DNA of 64,000 bases from Sphingomonas hankyongi (GTDB taxonomy: Bacteria > Pseudomonadota > Alphaproteobacteria > Sphingomonadales > Sphingomonadaceae). Of the stretch, positions 27,339 through 37,018 are shown piece after piece; the first letter of the stretch is position 1, and the number at the start of each line of letters is the position of its first letter. Under the pieces are notes generated by a model. The model was given only the letters and a program-made list of their open reading frames with translations, made no database searches and had not been told where the DNA came from. The position numbers and the translations under genes were made by a program. Where the stretch lies: the NCBI RefSeq assembly GCF_023516575.1, contig NZ_JAMGBE010000004.1:212086-276085 (forward strand), written 5' to 3'.

Positions 27339-28889
27339 TCAGCGGGCGACATCTCCGGTGGTCCCGGGAGCCGGGACTTCGATCTCCTGGAGCTCCTCGA
27401 TGTCCGCCTTGCGCATTCGGAAGAGCTCACGATCTTCGGCCTTGAAGCCCTTCGTCCACAGGACGGCGCCGAACGCGAGGAGGATTGCCGGGATCCCGAA
27501 CAGGAGCTCGGCCCATTCCGGCAGGAAGGTCGACAGCCAGCCGACGAAACCGCCGGCCGCCGCGGCCCAGATCAGCGGCCAGCGCCATCCGTTCACGCGC
27601 GCACCCAGCATCCCGCAGAGCAACCGTGACTTCACAACGGCGGCGAAGAACAAAGCGAGCAGAAGGCCGATTGCCGGTCCCGTCGCCTGCCACATTTCCG
27701 GCAACTTCATCCCGCGCATCACCAGGATCAGCGCGACCGCGAGTCCGGCCTCCACGGCCAGCATGATGATGCTGATGAGCATATTGCGGTGGCGCGCGAC
27801 GTAGATCAGCGCCGCTTCGCTTACGGCCGCCATTGCCGCGACCACTTCGGCGAACAGAAGGAAGCATAGCGCGGCGGTACCTGCGACGAAGGCCGGCCCG
27901 ACGAGGCCCATCACTGCTTCGCCGGGAATCGCCAGCGCCAGCGCAACGCCCAGCTGCGCCGCGATCACCCAAAAGCCGACTTGGCGAACTTGCTTGGCCA
28001 CTGCGCCTTTGTCTCCCGCCGCGATGTTGCGGGCGATGACCGGTCCCAGGATCGGATCGAAGCTGGTTTTCAGCTTGGCGGGAAGCGAGGCTACGTTTTG
28101 CGCCACATAGTAGATGCCGACCACCTTCGGAGCGAAGAAAAGGCCGAGGACCGCGATGTCGATGCGCCGCGATCCCCATTCGACGGCGTCTGCCGCAGCC
28201 ACCGGCACATTCCGGCGCGCCATGCGCCACAGGGTCGCGGGGTCCGGGCGCCAGTCGTGGGGCAGGCCGTAGCTGCGAAGGAATGGGATGGCCGACGCGA
28301 CTAGGGCGCCGATCATGGACAGCACGTAGGAAATGATGAGGCCGTCCCTGAGCGAGATGAACGACCATGCGAGCGCGCCCGCGCTGATGATCACCGGCTC
28401 AACCACCGCCCGCGCCCGCACCGTCGATGTGACGTCATGACGGTAGGCGAGCGCCGCCAGCATGATGTCCGACCAGGCGAGCGCGATGATCGTCACGGGC
28501 AGGAGCCAGTCGAGGCCCTTGATCTCGCTGTTCGGGTACATGGCCTGCGGGAACAGCATCAGGATACTCATGGCGATCGCCGAGCCGATGCCCGCGACGA
28601 TCAGCGCGTCGAAGGCGATGCAGGCGTGCGGCTTCTCGGTGTGCGCAAGCTGCTGCGCCAGGCCGCGCTTTAGCCCGAGCGTAGCGAGCTGCGCTGCAAA
28701 TTCGACGATCAGGATCGCATAAGCGAAGCGGCCCAGCTCGGCGGCGCCGTAGATCCGGCCGGCAATGAACAGGAACGGAAGCCTCGCTGCCAGCCGGACA
28801 CAGAAGCCCAGGAAATTGATCCGCCCGCCACGCGCCAGCGCCGCCAGGTCGGCGGTTGGAGCCGGTTGCTCACCCGCTTTCGTACTCAA
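27339..28889 (-). CDS. Polysaccharide/oligosaccharide flippase (MOP superfamily, Wzx/RfbX-like)
   Basis: A 516-residue polytopic inner-membrane protein with about 12-14 hydrophobic segments spread over residues 25-490. The N-terminal INFLGFCVRLAARLPFLFIAGRIYGAAELGRFAYA stretch is typical of lipopolysaccharide or exopolysaccharide flippases. It would move undecaprenyl-linked glycans across the membrane. No glycosyltransferase genes surround it. Its TTG start overlaps the polA stop (TTGA) and no ATG is available nearby, so its expression appears coupled to polA. The cytoplasmic tail is acidic (ELQEIEVPAPG). Confidence 0.83.
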   Translation of the reverse strand: MSTKAGEQPAPTADLAALARGGRINFLGFCVRLAARLPFLFIAGRIYGAAELGRFAYAILIVEFAAQLATLGLKRGLAQQLAHTEKPHACIAFDALIVAGIGSAIAMSILMLFPQAMYPNSEIKGLDWLLPVTIIALAWSDIMLAALAYRHDVTSTVRARAVVEPVIISAGALAWSFISLRDGLIISYVLSMIGALVASAIPFLRSYGLPHDWRPDPATLWRMARRNVPVAAADAVEWGSRRIDIAVLGLFFAPKVVGIYYVAQNVASLPAKLKTSFDPILGPVIARNIAAGDKGAVAKQVRQVGFWVIAAQLGVALALAIPGEAVMGLVGPAFVAGTAALCFLLFAEVVAAMAAVSEAALIYVARHRNMLISIIMLAVEAGLAVALILVMRGMKLPEMWQATGPAIGLLLALFFAAVVKSRLLCGMLGARVNGWRWPLIWAAAAGGFVGWLSTFLPEWAELLFGIPAILLAFGAVLWTKGFKAEDRELFRMRKADIEELQEIEVPAPGTTGDVAR

Positions 28890-31705
28890 TGCGCTTCGCC
28901 CCAGTGCGCGCCCCAGCCCACTTCCACGTCTAGCGGCACGTCTAAGCGGATCGCTGGCTCGGCGGCGCTCGCCATCACCTTCTTGATGACGGCCTTGGCT
29001 TCCTCTTCGCGGCCGTTGGGCACTTCGAACACGAGTTCGTCGTGGACCTGCAGCAGCATTCTTACGTCGCCGAGGCCCGCTTCGCGCAGCGCATCGTCCA
29101 TCCGCGCCATGGCGCGCTTGATAAGGTCGGCGCTGGTGCCCTGAATCGGCGCATTGATGGCCGCGCGCTCCGCGCCAGCACGGATCGACGGATTGGGCGA
29201 GCGGATGTTGGGCAGGAAATGAGTCCTCCGCCCGAACAAGGTTCGCGTGAATCCATGCTCCCGAACGAACGACAAGGTGGAATGGGTGAAGGCGCGGATG
29301 CCGGGGAAGCGCTCATAGTAACGGTCGATGATCGCCTTGCCCTCATCCTTCGGCAGTCCCAGCCGTCCGGCGATACCCCAGGCCGAGCTGCCGTAGAGGA
29401 TGGCGAAGTTGATCGTCTTCGCCTGGTTGCGCCTGTCGCGGTCTACCCGACCGAACAGTTCCTCCGCAGTCAGGCTGTGAATGTCGACGCCGTTGCGGAA
29501 CGCCTCCTTTAACTGCGGCACGTCCGCCATCTGCGCAGCCAGCCGCAACTCGATCTGGCTGTAGTCGGCCGAAAGCAATTTATAGCCTTCGTCCGCGATG
29601 AAGGCATCGCGGATCTTGCGCCCGATCTCCGTCCGGATCGGGATGTTCTGCAGGTTCGGGTCGTTGGACGACAGGCGGCCGGTCTGCGCGCCGGTGAGCG
29701 AAAAGCTCGTGTGGACCCGTCCGGTCTGCGGGTTGATCTGCGCCTGGAGCGCGTCCGTGTAAGTGCTCTTCAACTTCGTGAGCTGGCGCCATTCGAGCAC
29801 CAGCGAAGCGCATTGGACGCCTTCACCCGCAAGCCGCTCCAGCTCGTTCACGTCCGTCGAATATTGGCCGCTCTTGCCCTTGCGGCCGCCCTTCAGGCCG
29901 AGGCGACCGTAAAGGACTTCTCCGAGTTGCTGGGGCGACCCGATGGTGAAAGGGCCGCAGGCAGCCTCGTAGATCTTTTCCTCGAGAGACTGGATGTCGC
30001 GCCCGAATTCAGAGGACAGGCGGGCAAGATAGTCGCGATCGACCTTCACCCCGCGACGCTCCATTCGACCGATCACGGGGACCAGCGGCTTGTCGACCCG
30101 CTCGTATACCTGCGTCGCGCCCTCCGCCGCGATCCGTGGCTTCAGCCAGAGCCAAAGGCGCAGCGTGATGTCGGCGTCCTCGCCCGCATATTCGGTCGCT
30201 GGCCCCAGCTGCACCTTGTCAAAGGTGATCTGCTTCGACCCGGTCCCGCATAACTGCTTGAAGGGAATGCATTCGTGATCGAAATGCGCTTTCGCGAGCT
30301 CTTCGAGACCGTGCCCGAAGGACTTTCCCGCATCGAGGTCGAAGCTCATGACCATCGTGTCGTCGACGGGAGCGACGTCGGTTCCCGCCTTGTCGAACAT
30401 CACCCAGTCATATTTGAAATTATGCCCGATCTTGATCACGGCCGGGTCTTCCAGCAGCGGCTTCAGCTTCTCAAGAACCAAAGATTCGGGCAGCTGTTGC
30501 GGGGCGTCGGACAACAGGTCGCCGCCTATATGGCCGACTGGGATGTAGCATGCCCTGTTCGGCGCCGTCGCAAGGCTGATCCCGGCCAGCCTGGCGATGA
30601 TGCAGTTGATGCAATCCGTTTCGGTGTCGAGGGCAACATAGCCTTGGGCCCTGGCTTCCGCGATCCAGCGGTCGAGCGAGGGCTCGTCGATGATCGTCTC
30701 ATATTTTGAGCGATCGACATCGATCTTCTCTGTGATCGGCGCAGCGGGCGACTTGGCGTCCATTGCCGCCATGACGTCATTTCTTACCGTCGCCCCGGTT
30801 TGCTGGACGCCTCCCCCGTGCAGCCGATTGAGCAGCGATTTGAAGCCCTGATCCGCAAGGAATTCTTCCAGCGGTTCTTTCGGAATATTCTTTAGGACCA
30901 GCCCGTCGAGCGGCTCGGGAAGGGGCGCGTCGCAGACCAGCCGCACCAGCTCGCGGGACAGGCGTGCATTGTCGGCATGGTCGATCAGAGACTGCTTCAG
31001 CTTGGGCTTGGTGATCTGGTCGGTACTGCCCAGCACCGTTTCCAGGTCGCCAAATTGCTGGATCAGCTGTGACGCGGTCTTCGGGCCGATCCCAGGGACG
31101 CCCGGAACATTGTCCACGCTGTCGCCCATCAGTGCGAGCACCTCGCCGACTTTCTCGGGCGGCACGCCGAATTTCTCGAGCACCTGTTCGCGGCCGATGC
31201 GCCGGTCGTTCATCGTGTCGAGCATGTCGATTCCGGCATCCTCGTCGATCAATTGCATCAGGTCCTTGTCGGAGCTGACGATCGTCACCTTCCAGCCGGC
31301 GCTCTTCGCTGCTGCGACGTAGCAGGCGATGATGTCGTCCGCCTCCAGCCCGTCTTCCTCGATGCAGGGGATGGAAAAGGCTCGCGTGGCGACCCGGATC
31401 AGGGGGAATTGCGGGACCAGGTCTTCAGGCGGCGGAGGCCTGTGCGCCTTGTACTGGTCGTACATCCGGTTCCGGTGAGTCTGCTCCGACGCGTCCAGGA
31501 TCACCGCCATGTGCGTGGGGCCATCAGCCTTGCTGAGCCCGTCGGCGAGCTTCCACAGCATCGTGGTGTAACCGTAGACCGCGCCGGCCGGCTGGCCATG
31601 CCGGTTCGTCAACGGCGGCAGCCGGTGATAGGCGCGGAAAATGTAGCTCGATCCGTCGACCAGATAGAGATGGGGCTGGGCTGGTGCTTGGGCGGCGTCG
31701 GACAT
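28886..31705 (-). CDS. polA: DNA polymerase I
   Basis: A 939-residue repair and Okazaki-processing polymerase. The N-terminal 5'-3' exonuclease spans about residues 10-290 (LVDGSSYIFRAYHRLP, LMGDSVDNVPGVPGIGPKTAS). The 3'-5' proofreading domain retains its acidic residues (YVALDTETD). Polymerase motif A is LLSADYSQIELRLAA, motif B is RNQAKTINFAILYG and motif C is LLQVHDELVFEV. All three activities look intact. The start is the ATG of MSDAAQAPAQPHLYLVDG. The flippase gene follows with a TTGA overlap. Confidence 0.98.
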   Translation of the reverse strand: MSDAAQAPAQPHLYLVDGSSYIFRAYHRLPPLTNRHGQPAGAVYGYTTMLWKLADGLSKADGPTHMAVILDASEQTHRNRMYDQYKAHRPPPPEDLVPQFPLIRVATRAFSIPCIEEDGLEADDIIACYVAAAKSAGWKVTIVSSDKDLMQLIDEDAGIDMLDTMNDRRIGREQVLEKFGVPPEKVGEVLALMGDSVDNVPGVPGIGPKTASQLIQQFGDLETVLGSTDQITKPKLKQSLIDHADNARLSRELVRLVCDAPLPEPLDGLVLKNIPKEPLEEFLADQGFKSLLNRLHGGGVQQTGATVRNDVMAAMDAKSPAAPITEKIDVDRSKYETIIDEPSLDRWIAEARAQGYVALDTETDCINCIIARLAGISLATAPNRACYIPVGHIGGDLLSDAPQQLPESLVLEKLKPLLEDPAVIKIGHNFKYDWVMFDKAGTDVAPVDDTMVMSFDLDAGKSFGHGLEELAKAHFDHECIPFKQLCGTGSKQITFDKVQLGPATEYAGEDADITLRLWLWLKPRIAAEGATQVYERVDKPLVPVIGRMERRGVKVDRDYLARLSSEFGRDIQSLEEKIYEAACGPFTIGSPQQLGEVLYGRLGLKGGRKGKSGQYSTDVNELERLAGEGVQCASLVLEWRQLTKLKSTYTDALQAQINPQTGRVHTSFSLTGAQTGRLSSNDPNLQNIPIRTEIGRKIRDAFIADEGYKLLSADYSQIELRLAAQMADVPQLKEAFRNGVDIHSLTAEELFGRVDRDRRNQAKTINFAILYGSSAWGIAGRLGLPKDEGKAIIDRYYERFPGIRAFTHSTLSFVREHGFTRTLFGRRTHFLPNIRSPNPSIRAGAERAAINAPIQGTSADLIKRAMARMDDALREAGLGDVRMLLQVHDELVFEVPNGREEEAKAVIKKVMASAAEPAIRLDVPLDVEVGWGAHWGEAH

Positions 31706-31859
31706 GAAGGCGAGGGGTTTAGCAGGCTAGTTGCGGGAAGGAAGCTTATCGCAATGTAGGGGCCATCGGCCTGTTTTGAACGCTTGCCGCAGGAGGTTTT
31801 GCGGAGCCGAGCGACTAGAGCGGAGCGGCGCTCGCGAGGATGCGGCGCGCCATGGTTAA

Positions 31860-31988
31860 GCTGCGGGGCACCCTCGCCGGTCATCTGCCTTTAACAGCTT
31901 TGTGGTAATGCTAATTAATTGAGCTGTTTACGAAATTTTCGTTTTCAAAACGCATTTGTTGGGTGAAGTTGACCCCGGGGAGGGACAG
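31860..31988 (+). promoter_or_regulatory. AT-rich upstream region of the S8 protease with inverted repeats
   Basis: This is an AT-rich pocket in otherwise high-GC sequence, in the 283-base gap between the divergent polA and protease genes. It holds an inverted repeat AACAGCT/AGCTGTT (31893-31899 and 31922-31928), then two small palindromes, CGAAATTTTCG (31931-31941) and CGTTTTCAAAACG (31940-31952). A GGGGAGGGA ribosome site precedes the start. The arrangement suggests a regulated promoter, but no -35/-10 pair is certain. Confidence 0.4.
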
Positions 31989-33929
31989 ATGCCCGCAGTA
32001 TACGCGTTTGGAGATGAAGCGGCGGATGGCCGCGTTCTCCTGAAATTCCGTCACGAGGCAAGCGCGGGTGAGCGCGATCACGCGCTCCAGAAAGTCGGTG
32101 GCGAAGTCGAAGAATCCTTCGGATTCGACGGACGAGAGCATGTTCACAAGGTGGCGTTGGGGCAGGGGGTCAGCGTCGACCAGGCGGTTGAGACGCTCTC
32201 ATCGGACGGTGCCGTGAGCTATGCCGAGCAGGACTCCATCGTTCATGCGCAAGTGCTCTCGAACGATCCGGGTTGGACCGCAGGCCGCATGTGGGGAATG
32301 GCCGGCGACCTCAGCACGCCCAAGAATGCCTATGGCAGCCAGGCGGCTGAAGCTTGGGCGGCCGGCTATGTCGGTTCGACGAAGGTCGCGGTGGGCGTCG
32401 TCGACAGCGGCGTCGATTACACGCATCCCGATCTCTACCAGAACATCTGGCTCAACAATAACGAGATCCCGGTCGCTTTCCGCAGCAGCCTCGTCGACAG
32501 CGACAAGGACGGGACGATCACGTTCCGCGACCTTAACGCTGCCGCGAACGCCGCTTACGTCCGGGACGTCAACGCCAACGGCTACATCGATGCCGGGGAC
32601 CTGCTGAACGACACCCGTTGGGAAAACGGAGTCGACGAGGACGGCAACGGCTATCGCGACGACCTGATCGGCTGGGATTTCGTCAACAACGACAACGACC
32701 CCTACGACGACAACGGGCACGGCACGCACGTCTCGGGCACCATCGGAGCGACCGGGGGCAATGGGGTCGGTGTTGCCGGCGTTGCCTGGAATACCTTGAT
32801 CGTGCCGCTTAAGTTCCTCGATGCGAGCGGCAGCGGATACACGTCCGACGCGGTGAAGGCGCTTGATTACTTCACCAACCAGGGGAGCAAGTCGACGGCC
32901 GTCGACTTCGTAGCGACGAACAATAGCTGGGGGGGCGGCTCCGCTTCGCAGTCGGTGCTCGACGCGATCGTTCGCGCCGCGCGACAGGACATCCTGTTCG
33001 TCGCGGCTGCCGGCAACGGGGGCGCGGACAGTGTCGGCGACAACAATGACGCTGTCGCCAACTGGCCGTCGAACTACAGCACGCTGGCGGCGCTCGGCTG
33101 GGATGCGGTGATCGGCGTTGCAGCGCTGACCTCGACCGGCGCGCTCGCGAGCTATTCCAACTACGGCGCGAGCACCGTGGATATCGGAGCCCCTGGCTCG
33201 TCCATCTATTCGACTCTGCCCGGCGGGACGTACGGCTATTACAGCGGTACCTCGATGGCGACGCCGCATGTCACCGGCGCCATCGCGCTCGCCGCCGCGG
33301 CTTCAAGCACCGACACGGCTCAATCGCTCAGGGCTGCGCTGCTGAACTCGGCGGCGGCGACCGCGTCTCTGGCGGGCAAGACGGTGACTGGCGATCGCCT
33401 CGACGTCATGAGCTTCGTGCAGGCCATGGGCTCGACTCCCACACCCACACCCACACCCACGCCGACCCCGACACCGACCCCGACCCCGACCGTCACCAAC
33501 ATCTACGGCACCACGGGCTCCAACTCGATCATCGGTACAACCGGCAACGACAAGATCTGGGGCGTACCCGCATCCGGGACGACGGCTGCGTCGCTCGGCC
33601 GCGGCTCGGTTGACACGCTGAAGGGCAACGGCGGCAATGACGTCTTCGTTCTCGGCGACGCGCGAGGCCGCTTCTACGATGATGGCTCTTCGTTCAATGC
33701 CGGCACCAATGATTATGCCCGGATCACCGACTTCAGCAGCGGCGACAAGGTGCAGCTAAAGGGCGCTGCGTCGGACTATCTTTTGAAGACGACGACGCTC
33801 GGCGGAGTAAGCGGTACCGGCATCTATTACGACACCAACCACAATCATTCGTGGGACACACGCGACGAGCTCATCGGTCTCGTTTCAGGGTCGAAGACGC
33901 TCGCGGCCGCCGACCTGTTCTTCGTCTAG
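31989..33929 (+). CDS. Subtilisin-like S8 serine protease with RTX-type C-terminus
   Basis: A 646-residue predicted secreted protease. An N-terminal inhibitor-like prodomain (VLLKFRHEASAGERDHALQ) precedes the S8 domain with Asp139 (VGVVDSGVDYTHPD), His244 (NGHGTHVSGTIGA) and Ser422 (SGTSMATPHVTGAIA). Between Asp and His lie three EF-hand/dockerin-like loops (DSDKDGTITFRDL, DVNANGYIDAGDL, DEDGNGYRDD; about residues 169-225). A Thr-Pro linker (483-501) leads to a calcium-binding tail with GTTGNDKIWG and GNGGNDVFVLGD. There is no Sec signal; the RTX-like tail and hydrophobic end DLFFV point to type I secretion. No type I transporter is nearby. Confidence 0.88.
   Translation: MPAVYAFGDEAADGRVLLKFRHEASAGERDHALQKVGGEVEESFGFDGREHVHKVALGQGVSVDQAVETLSSDGAVSYAEQDSIVHAQVLSNDPGWTAGRMWGMAGDLSTPKNAYGSQAAEAWAAGYVGSTKVAVGVVDSGVDYTHPDLYQNIWLNNNEIPVAFRSSLVDSDKDGTITFRDLNAAANAAYVRDVNANGYIDAGDLLNDTRWENGVDEDGNGYRDDLIGWDFVNNDNDPYDDNGHGTHVSGTIGATGGNGVGVAGVAWNTLIVPLKFLDASGSGYTSDAVKALDYFTNQGSKSTAVDFVATNNSWGGGSASQSVLDAIVRAARQDILFVAAAGNGGADSVGDNNDAVANWPSNYSTLAALGWDAVIGVAALTSTGALASYSNYGASTVDIGAPGSSIYSTLPGGTYGYYSGTSMATPHVTGAIALAAAASSTDTAQSLRAALLNSAAATASLAGKTVTGDRLDVMSFVQAMGSTPTPTPTPTPTPTPTPTPTVTNIYGTTGSNSIIGTTGNDKIWGVPASGTTAASLGRGSVDTLKGNGGNDVFVLGDARGRFYDDGSSFNAGTNDYARITDFSSGDKVQLKGAASDYLLKTTTLGGVSGTGIYYDTNHNHSWDTRDELIGLVSGSKTLAAADLFFV
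33435..33491 (+). repeat. Thr-Pro dipeptide repeat (linker of the S8 protease)
   Basis: About nine tandem 6-base units of the form ACN-CCN encode an uninterrupted (Thr-Pro)n run between the catalytic and calcium-binding domains. Codon choice drifts from ACA-CCC to ACC-CCG, so it is not a perfect microsatellite, but it could still vary in length by slippage. Confidence 0.9.
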
Positions 33930-33934
33930 ATACG

Positions 33935-33964
33935 AAAAAGGGCGCCCTCCTTTCGGGGGCGCCC
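33935..33964 (-). terminator. Rho-independent terminator after the small lipoprotein gene
   Basis: The 8-bp stem GGGCGCCC/GGGCGCCC with a 9-base loop is followed on the minus strand by TTTTTC. It serves the minus-strand lipoprotein gene and lies between convergent genes, just after the protease stop. Confidence 0.85.
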
Positions 33965-34006
33965 CTCGCCAGCCCACCTGCGTGCGTGGTGGCCTGGACG
34001 TAAGCC

Positions 34007-34276
34007 TTAGTTGGCGCTGTTTCCGTCGGCGTCCGCGCTGCTGCGGGTCGCGTCGGCCGCTTTCTCGCCTGCTGCGCGGGTCGCGTCGGCCTGGTTCTCG
34101 AGAGCGTCTTCAGTCGCCTCGTTGCCCGTGTTGTCCGCGGCCTCTTCGAGATTGTCCGCAGTCGCTTCGGCATTGGCCTCGATATTGTCTGCAGCCTGCT
34201 CCTGCGGCGTGTTGTTGTTGCAAGCCGCAAGCGCTCCGAGACCGATTGCGACGCCGAAAACCGTGGTGAGCTTCAT
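34007..34276 (-). CDS. Small Ala/Glu/Asp-rich lipoprotein
   Basis: An 89-residue predicted lipoprotein. The signal MKLTTVFGVAIGLGALAAC ends in a clear lipobox (LAAC). The mature part is a low-complexity, strongly acidic and Ala-rich helix with many Asn (NIEANAEATADNLEEAADNTGNEATEDAL in two overlapping stretches), without aromatic residues. It resembles the small circumneutral surface lipoproteins of unknown function common in Sphingomonadales. GGGGAAAG precedes the ATG, and a strong terminator follows 43 bases after the stop, so it is probably an independent, highly expressed unit. Confidence 0.8.
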   Translation of the reverse strand: MKLTTVFGVAIGLGALAACNNNTPQEQAADNIEANAEATADNLEEAADNTGNEATEDALENQADATRAAGEKAADATRSSADADGNSAN

Positions 34277-34383
34277 TAGCTTTCCCCTGCTGTGTTGCGG
34301 AAGGCCCGTGGCTTTCGCCCGCGGGCCTTCGAAACGACACTAATCGTCGCGGCACTTTTTTGTTCCGTGTTCGCAACGGGAAG

Positions 34384-35976
34384 CTAGGGAACGAGCACGG
34401 TATCCTTGGGTTTCGCGAGCTGGTCCGGGTAATCGATCGTATAGTGCAGTCCGCGGCTCTCGTGCCGGTTCAAGGCGGATCGGACGATCAGGTCGGCGAC
34501 CTCGACGAGATTGCGCAATTCGATCAGGTCCGGCGTCACCCGGAAGTGCGCATAATATTCCTGTACTTCCTGGCGAAGCATGTCGATGCGCCGCTTCGCG
34601 CGCTCGAGCCGCTTGGTCGTCCGGACGATCCCGACGTAATTCCACATGAAGCGGCGGATCTCGCCCCAGGTCTGGGCGATGACGACCTCCTCGTCGCTGT
34701 CGGTCACCCGGCTTTCGTCCCAGGCGCGGATGGCGGGCACGTCCGGCAGGTCGTTCCAATGCTCGGCGATATGCTTCGCCGCGGCTTCACCGAACACAAG
34801 GCATTCGAGGAGGCTGTTCGATGCTAGCCGGTTGGCGCCATGGAGGCCGGATTGAGTGACCTCGCCCGCCGCATATAGACCCGCCGAATCCGTGCGGCCA
34901 TCGAGATCCACGACTACTCCGCCGCAAGTATAATGTTGGGCAGGGACAACGGGGATCGGCTCCCTGGTGATGTCGATCCCCAGCGCGAGCAGCTTTTCGT
35001 AGATGTTCGGGAAATGCGAACGGATGAAATCCTCGTCACGGTGCGAGATGTCTAGATGCACATAGTCGAGGCCCAGGCGCTTGATCTCATGATCGATCGC
35101 TCGCGCGACGATGTCGCGTGGGGCGAGCTCCGCCCTTTCGTCGAACCGCGGCATGAAGCGCGTGCCGGCGCCCTTCACGCCGGGTGGGAGCTTCAGCTGT
35201 CCGCCTTCTCCACGCACCGCTTCGGTGATCAGGAAATTCTTGACCTGCAGGTTGTAGAGGCAGGTCGGATGGAACTGCATGAATTCCATGTTCGAGATGC
35301 GGCAGCCCGCGCGCCACGCCATGGCGATGCCATCGCCGGTCGCGCCGCGCGGCGCCGTTGAATAGAGGTAGGCGCGCCCCGCGCCGCCCGTCGCCAGGAT
35401 GGTGGCGCGTCCCGTCAATGTTTCGACGCGCTTTTTCTTCCGATTGTATGCGTAGAGGCCATGCACCGCCCCGCTGGTCGAGAAATGGGCTGCATGACGC
35501 CCGGTGATGAGGTCGATGGCGACCATATCCGGTACGAGCGTGATGTTCGGATGTTTGGCGGCAGCTTCTTCCAGCGCCTGCTGGATAGCGTAGCCGGTCG
35601 CATCCGCGACATGGACGATTCGGCGGTGGCTATGCCCCCCTTCGCGGGTCAGGTGCAGCGCATCCCCTTCCGTTGCGAATGGGACACCTAGCTCGATCAA
35701 TCGTGCAATTGCGTGCGGGGCCTCGCTGACCACATGTTCCACGACTTTCCGGTCGTTGAGGCCGGCGCCCGCGATCATCGTGTCGTTGACATGCGCTTCG
35801 AAGCTGTCGCCCTCTTCCAGGACGGCCGCTATCCCGCCCTGCGCCCAGCTCGTCGCGCCTTCGCCTAGAGCGCCCTTTGCGACGACCGCGACCGAGTGTT
35901 TCTCGGCGAGGTTCAGAGCGGCGGTGAGGCCCGCGGCTCCCGAACCGATGACCAGTACGTCGGCAGTGATGCTCAC
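34384..35976 (-). CDS. nadB: L-aspartate oxidase
   Basis: A 530-residue FAD enzyme that oxidises L-aspartate to iminoaspartate, the first step of bacterial NAD synthesis. Features are the dinucleotide fold [61 protein letters not shown], and [25 protein letters not shown] with [15 protein letters not shown]. The start is GTG overlapping the ABC ATPase stop (GTGA). nadA and nadC are not in the window. It belongs to the succinate dehydrogenase/fumarate reductase flavoprotein superfamily, and the aspartate oxidase assignment rests on overall motif order and length. Confidence 0.92.
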   Translation of the reverse strand: MSITADVLVIGSGAAGLTAALNLAEKHSVAVVAKGALGEGATSWAQGGIAAVLEEGDSFEAHVNDTMIAGAGLNDRKVVEHVVSEAPHAIARLIELGVPFATEGDALHLTREGGHSHRRIVHVADATGYAIQQALEEAAAKHPNITLVPDMVAIDLITGRHAAHFSTSGAVHGLYAYNRKKKRVETLTGRATILATGGAGRAYLYSTAPRGATGDGIAMAWRAGCRISNMEFMQFHPTCLYNLQVKNFLITEAVRGEGGQLKLPPGVKGAGTRFMPRFDERAELAPRDIVARAIDHEIKRLGLDYVHLDISHRDEDFIRSHFPNIYEKLLALGIDITREPIPVVPAQHYTCGGVVVDLDGRTDSAGLYAAGEVTQSGLHGANRLASNSLLECLVFGEAAAKHIAEHWNDLPDVPAIRAWDESRVTDSDEEVVIAQTWGEIRRFMWNYVGIVRTTKRLERAKRRIDMLRQEVQEYYAHFRVTPDLIELRNLVEVADLIVRSALNRHESRGLHYTIDYPDQLAKPKDTVLVP

Positions 35977-36917
35977 GCGGCTTCCTGCCCGGACGACACC
36001 AGGCTCAGGAAAACGTCCTCAAGGTCCGGATCCCGCGTCGACACGTCGACGATGTGCAGGCCGTCGGCGGTGAGCGCGCCCAGTACGTCCCCGGCGTTCA
36101 CCTTGTCCTTGCGATAGGTGATCTCGAGCGTGCGCTCGTCCACCAGCGCGATATTCTCGAAACAGGCATTGGTGGGCACTGCGCCAATGTCACGGTCGAA
36201 TGTGACAACGACGGCCTTCTCCTGAGCCTTGGCGATGAGCTCCCGCGTAGGCTCATTGGCGACCACGCGACCGTGGTGGATGATGGCGATGCGGTCGCAC
36301 AGCTGCTCGGCTTCCTCGAGATAATGGGTGGTCAGAACGATCGTCACGCCTTGCGCATGCAGTCGCCGCACATAATCCCACAGCTGGCGCCGGAGCTCGA
36401 CGTCGACGCCCGCGGTAGGCTCGTCGAGAACGAGGATCGGCGGCGAATGCACCATCGCCTTTGCGACGAGCAGCCGCCGTTTCATGCCGCCGGACAGGGT
36501 GCGCGAATAAGCATGCGCCTTATCGGTAAGGTGCATGGCCGCGAGTAGTTCGTCGCTTATCCGCTCGCTCTTGGGAATTCCGTAAAGGCCGGCTTGGATC
36601 TCAAGAGTCTCTCGCGGCGTGAAAAATGGATCGAAGATGATCTCCTGGGGCACCACGCCTATCGAGCGCTTGGCGTTGCGCGGATGCTCGTCGAGGTCGA
36701 AGCCCCAGATCGTCGCCTTGCCGTCGCTCTTCATGACGAGGCCAGCAAGGATGTTGATCAACGTCGACTTGCCCGCGCCGTTCGGTCCCAGGAGGCCGAA
36801 GATCTGGCCGCGGGGAACGTCGAAGCTGACGTCGTTCAACGCCCGTTTTCCTCCCGCATAGGTCTTGCAGAGAGATTCAATGCGGATTGCGGGCTCGTCC
36901 ATCTCGCGAAGCGGCAT
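35973..36917 (-). CDS. ABC transporter ATP-binding protein, ABC-2 (DrrA/CcmA) type
   Basis: An ATPase subunit of about 314 residues. Walker A is [19 protein letters not shown], the Q-loop is [16 protein letters not shown], the signature is [16 protein letters not shown], Walker B is [12 protein letters not shown] and the H-loop is [13 protein letters not shown]-terminal extension of about 90 residues is typical of ABC-2 exporters. No membrane subunit is adjacent, so its permease must be encoded elsewhere. I use the ATG of [12 protein letters not shown]; a TTG at 36941 would add 8 residues. It overlaps nadB (GTGA), an unusual pairing. Confidence 0.88.
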   Translation of the reverse strand: MPLREMDEPAIRIESLCKTYAGGKRALNDVSFDVPRGQIFGLLGPNGAGKSTLINILAGLVMKSDGKATIWGFDLDEHPRNAKRSIGVVPQEIIFDPFFTPRETLEIQAGLYGIPKSERISDELLAAMHLTDKAHAYSRTLSGGMKRRLLVAKAMVHSPPILVLDEPTAGVDVELRRQLWDYVRRLHAQGVTIVLTTHYLEEAEQLCDRIAIIHHGRVVANEPTRELIAKAQEKAVVVTFDRDIGAVPTNACFENIALVDERTLEITYRKDKVNAGDVLGALTADGLHIVDVSTRDPDLEDVFLSLVSSGQEAA

Positions 36918-37018
36918 AGGATCGCCGTCGTTGGCCGACAAGCGGAGGCGGTAAATTGCGCGTTTACCTTAAAAGCTAGAGTGATGTTGAAGTTAACCAC
37001 GTAACGCGTGCGGCGTTC

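Noticed and set aside
33435..33491. ACN-CCN tract considered as a phase-variable microsatellite
   Set aside because: The unit is 6 bases, so changes in copy number keep the frame and would alter linker length rather than switch expression. The tract is also imperfect.
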